In this document: positions 61,423-64,000 of the stretch, in pieces
Layout of the letters: every line of letters begins with the position of its first letter
Position numbering within the stretch: position 1 is the stretch's first letter
Assembly: GCF_036206005.1 (NCBI RefSeq)
Contig: NZ_CP108143.1
Location: forward strand, 3,176,001-3,240,000
Reading direction: 5' to 3'
DNA from: Streptomyces sp. NBC_00178
Lineage (GTDB): Bacteria; Actinomycetota; Actinomycetes; Streptomycetales; Streptomycetaceae
Length of the DNA: 64,000 bases
The notes under the pieces: model-generated
The model's input: the letters and a program-made list of their open reading frames with translations, nothing else
What the model was told of the DNA's origin: nothing
Databases searched by the model: none
Translations under genes and position numbers: made by a program

Positions 61423-62745
61423 ATGGCCGACCGCTATCTGCACTTCACCGGCACGGCAACCGGCCGCTTCCTGACCCGCAGGACCGGGCTGCCCGCGCCG
61501 ACGGCGCTGCGCCGCTGGTCTGCCGAAACCCCCTCCCTGGACGGCCCGTTGCTGCACCTCACCGCCGGCGACTCCGCCTGGCCCGGGCAGCTCGCCCCGG
61601 TGCTGGAGGCCACCGGGCTGAAGGTCACCGACAGCGCCGAACGCCCCGCCGGCATCGTCCTGGACGCGACCGGGGTCATCACGGCCGCCGGGCTCGCCGA
61701 CGTGCACGCGGCGCTCCACCCCGTCGTGCGGTCGCTCGCCGGAAACGGCCGTGTCGTCGTGCTCGGCACCACGGCCTCCCCCGACGACCACCACCAGGCC
61801 GCCGCCCAGCAGGCGCTCGAAGGGTTCGTCCGGTCGCTCGGCAAGGAGATCGGCAGGGGCTCCACCGCGCAGCTCGTCAGGCTCGCCCCGGGAGCCGCCC
61901 CGGCATCGGCCGGGTCCACGCTGCGCTTCCTGCTGTCGCCTCGCTCCGCGTACGTCAGCGGCCAGGTCGTCGAGCTCACCGCCGACGCCCCCGGCCAGGA
62001 CACCGACCAGGCGGCGCCTCTGTCGGGCCGCACCGCCCTGGTCACCGGAGCCGCCCGCGGCATCGGGGAAGCCGTCGCGTCCGTACTCGCCAGGGACGGC
62101 GCGCGGGTGATCTGCCTGGACGTGCCCCAGGTGCGGGACGAACTGGCGCGCACCGCCGGCCGGCTCGGGGCGAGCTCCCTGCCGCTGGACATCACCGCAC
62201 CCGACGCCGCCGAGCGGATCGCCGCGGCCGCCCCCGGCGGCCTGGACGTCCTCGTCCACAACGCGGGCATCACCCGCGACCGGCGGCTCGCCAACATGGC
62301 GGCCGACCGCTGGGCCGCCGTCATCGACGTCAACCTGGAGAGCGTCCTGCGCACCACGGACGCCCTGCTGGAGTCGGGCGCCGTGAACCGGGGCGGCCGG
62401 ATCGTCGCCACCGCCTCCATCGCCGGGATCGCCGGGAACGCCGGCCAGACGAACTACGCGGCCGGCAAGGCGGGGATCATCGGCATGGTCCGCTCGCTCG
62501 CGCCGCGCGCGGCCGCCGCCCACGGGGTCACGGTCAACGCCGTCGCCCCGGGGTTCATCGAGACGAGGATGACCGCCGCCGTACCGCTGTTCATCCGGGA
62601 GGCGGGACGCAGGATGAACTCCCTCTCGCAGGGCGGCCTCCCGGTCGACGTCGCGGAGACCGTCGCATGGTTCGCCGGGCCCGGGTCCGGCGCCGTCAAC
62701 GGCCAGGTCGTGCGCGTCTGCGGCCAGAGCCTGCTGGGGGCCTGA
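61423..62745 (+). CDS. High-molecular-weight 3-oxoacyl-ACP/CoA reductase (FabG4-like)
   Basis: A 440-aa SDR with an additional N-terminal domain, as in mycobacterial FabG4. Residues 1-195 form a flavodoxin-like, non-catalytic domain. The Rossmann motif TGAARGIGEA begins near residue 206, and the catalytic Ser-Tyr-Lys lie in ATASIAGIAGNAGQTNYAAGKAG (about 328-350). NAD(P)H-dependent reduction of 3-oxoacyl thioesters is expected. ATG 61423 follows AGGAG. The gene is followed after three bases by a MaoC dehydratase. Confidence 0.92.
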   Translation: MADRYLHFTGTATGRFLTRRTGLPAPTALRRWSAETPSLDGPLLHLTAGDSAWPGQLAPVLEATGLKVTDSAERPAGIVLDATGVITAAGLADVHAALHPVVRSLAGNGRVVVLGTTASPDDHHQAAAQQALEGFVRSLGKEIGRGSTAQLVRLAPGAAPASAGSTLRFLLSPRSAYVSGQVVELTADAPGQDTDQAAPLSGRTALVTGAARGIGEAVASVLARDGARVICLDVPQVRDELARTAGRLGASSLPLDITAPDAAERIAAAAPGGLDVLVHNAGITRDRRLANMAADRWAAVIDVNLESVLRTTDALLESGAVNRGGRIVATASIAGIAGNAGQTNYAAGKAGIIGMVRSLAPRAAAAHGVTVNAVAPGFIETRMTAAVPLFIREAGRRMNSLSQGGLPVDVAETVAWFAGPGSGAVNGQVVRVCGQSLLGA

Positions 62746-62748
62746 CCG

Positions 62749-63615
62749 ATGACCGGCCTCGGCCTCTCCCTGCTGCGCGGAGCCGTCACCTCACCGTTCA
62801 GACGGGCCGGGCGGCCCGGCGCCGTACTGCCCGCCGGACGCGAGGTGCTCACGCTCCCCCGCGTCGCCCCCGGGCCGCTCGCCGCGTACGCCAGGGTCTG
62901 CGGCTTCGCCGAACCGGGCGTACTGCCGCTCACCTACCCTCACGTCCTCGGCTTCCCGTCGGCGATGCGGGTCATGACCGGGCGCGGCTTCCCGCTCCCG
63001 GTCCTCGGCCTCGTGCACACCTGGATCGAGATCACCGGACACCGGGCCCTCCACCCGCACGATCCCCTCGAACTCACGGTGTACGCCGACTCCCTGACGC
63101 CCCATCGACGGGGCACGGAGGTCACCGTGGTGACGGAGGCCCGCCTCGACGGCGCCCTCGTCTGGGAGTCCCGCAGCGGATACCTGTCCCGCCACGCGAC
63201 CGGGGAGCCGGGTGCCACCGGACGGCCGTCCCCATCCGTGAGCACGTCTCCCCGTCCCCGGGGGACCGCGGCCGGACTGCCCACCGTGGCCGAGTGGCGG
63301 CTGCCCACCGGCCTGGGACGGCGTTACGGCGCCGCGTCGGGCGACCGGAACCCCATCCACCTCCACCCGCTGACGGCCCGGCTGTTCGGCTTCCCCCGGC
63401 ACATCGCGCACGGCATGTGGACCGTCGCCCGCTGCCTGGCCCAGGAGAGCGGAGGCGGAGCCCCGGGTCCCGGCCGGATCCGTTCCCTCCGGGCCGACTT
63501 CAGGGCGCCCGTGCTGCTGCCGGCCACCGTCACCTACGCCGCGTCCGGGCCGGACTTCGAGGTACGCGACGGCAGCCGCGTCCACCTCACGGGGCGCGCG
63601 ACGAGGGAGGACTGA
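62749..63615 (+). CDS. MaoC-type 3-hydroxyacyl thioester dehydratase (HtdX-like)
   Basis: A 288-aa double-hotdog hydratase. The active MaoC motif is YGAASGDRNPIHLHPLTARLFGF followed by RHIAHGMWT (about residues 197-228), with Asp-x4-His as the catalytic pair; the N-terminal hotdog is degenerate, as in HTD2-type proteins. It probably dehydrates or hydrates 3-hydroxyacyl/enoyl thioesters made by the reductase upstream, from which it is only three bases away. ATG 62749. Confidence 0.9.
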   Translation: MTGLGLSLLRGAVTSPFRRAGRPGAVLPAGREVLTLPRVAPGPLAAYARVCGFAEPGVLPLTYPHVLGFPSAMRVMTGRGFPLPVLGLVHTWIEITGHRALHPHDPLELTVYADSLTPHRRGTEVTVVTEARLDGALVWESRSGYLSRHATGEPGATGRPSPSVSTSPRPRGTAAGLPTVAEWRLPTGLGRRYGAASGDRNPIHLHPLTARLFGFPRHIAHGMWTVARCLAQESGGGAPGPGRIRSLRADFRAPVLLPATVTYAASGPDFEVRDGSRVHLTGRATRED

Positions 63616-63645
63616 GGCCGGGGCCGGACGCGTACGCCGGGTGCA

Positions 63646-63690
63646 GCGGGGCCGGGACCACCACCGGGGCGGGGACCACCACCGGGGCCG
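63646..63690. repeat. Short tandem repeat after the dehydratase gene
   Basis: Two copies of GGGACCACCACCGGGGC follow one another with one-base differences in the gap between the convergent dehydratase and TetR genes. No terminator is otherwise obvious. Confidence 0.6.
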
Positions 63691-63702
63691 GCCCGGCGCC
63701 CC

Positions 63703-64000
63703 TCAGTCGTTCCGGGACTGCCAGCCGCGCCCGTGCATGAGGTTCTCCAGGCCGGCCCACGAGAAGTTCATCAGGGTCGACGCGGCCTCCTTGGCCGAGA
63801 CCCCGGGCGTGACGTTGGCCCACCCCGCGAGCGCTTCGGCGGCGCCCACCAGTGCCTGCGCGAGCCCCGCCACGTCCCGGTCGGGCAGAGCCGGATCATG
63901 GTGCGCCTCGCGGGCCGCCGCCCCGATCAGACCCGTCACGAACGCAACGATCTCCCTGCGCAGCGCCCCGACCTCGCTGACGAACGGCTCCCCGTGCGAA
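63703..64000 (-). CDS. TetR family regulator, C-terminal part (start beyond window)
   Basis: The frame is open at base 64000 and reads SHGEPFVSEVGALRREIVAF and ends WANVTPGVSAKEAASTLMNF followed by SWAGLENLMHGRGWQSRND. This is the C-terminal ligand-binding end of a TetR protein (a Trp/Met/Gly-rich tail common in TetR_C families). The DNA-binding half lies outside. Its closeness to the fatty-acid genes and the palindrome at 61372 suggests that it represses them. Confidence 0.75.
   Translation of the reverse strand, partial: SHGEPFVSEVGALRREIVAFVTGLIGAAAREAHHDPALPDRDVAGLAQALVGAAEALAGWANVTPGVSAKEAASTLMNFSWAGLENLMHGRGWQSRND

Overview
This window is about 72% GC and its coding regions have strongly GC-biased third codon positions. 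It carries HrdD-type sigma factor, XRE/DUF397 pairs, FbiC, DUF6227 and WYL genes, so it comes from a Streptomyces chromosome (or a very close relative). The order hrdD, PAT-like acetyltransferase, DODA-type dioxygenase, MarR, EmrB/QacA-type MFS and TetR matches, from memory, the S. coelicolor SCO3202-SCO3207 neighbourhood. I see no rRNA gene, no CRISPR array and no large biosynthetic cluster.

Layout. 1-7.7 kb: a membrane-anchored penicillin-acylase-family enzyme (cut by the left edge), a K+/H+ antiporter with a probable CTG start, a structured intergenic region, an MFS transporter, an FmdB-type zinc-ribbon gene behind overlapping sigma-R-like and CIRCE-like sites, MTA phosphorylase, a repeat-rich non-coding stretch and a SAF/CpaB-like protein. 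7.9-13.3 kb (minus strand): a tightly overlapping operon for a molybdenum oxidoreductase: NarI-like cytochrome b, catalytic Mo subunit, four-cluster ferredoxin, Tat-anchored Rieske protein and two small proteins. Its substrate is not evident. 13.4-22.7 kb: a six-copy 17-bp tandem repeat, a P1 peptidase, DUF6227, a WYL regulator, hrdD with a sigma-R-type promoter, acetyltransferase, dioxygenase/MarR pair, MFS and TetR.

22.9-28.7 kb: a secreted M6-like metalloprotease, an acyl-CoA ligase and tRNA-Arg(CCU). The tRNA is the attachment site of an almost completely eroded integrative element. Two 88-bp att repeats (26345-26432 and 28351-28438, 84/88 identical by hand alignment) enclose an integrase C-terminus, a RepSA-like N-terminus apparently joined to it by deletion, a GntR/UTRA fragment and one intact-looking cytidine-deaminase-like gene. 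28.7-42.7 kb: a DsbA-like lipoprotein behind a palindrome, a two-gene hypothetical operon, a 36-codon membrane peptide, an Ig-like/beta-propeller exported protein, an APH-family kinase, a zinc-ribbon membrane protein, a large membrane protein, a D-Ala-D-Ala carboxypeptidase with a very long disordered cytoplasmic extension, and a GOLPH3-like protein.

42.8-64 kb: two XRE(DUF5753)/DUF397 regulatory pairs flank a sodium/solute symporter and an ADP-ribosylglycohydrolase-fold protein that has lost its metal-binding aspartates. Then come FbiC (F420 precursor synthesis), a HAD hydrolase, a class B PBP, an F420-type LLM oxidoreductase, an iron-box-controlled siderophore-interacting protein, an APC permease, and a fatty-acid block: long-chain acyl-CoA ligase, thiolase, and divergently a large FabG4-like reductase plus MaoC dehydratase. 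A TetR gene cut by the right edge is a candidate regulator of a perfect-arm palindrome in the thiolase/reductase promoter.
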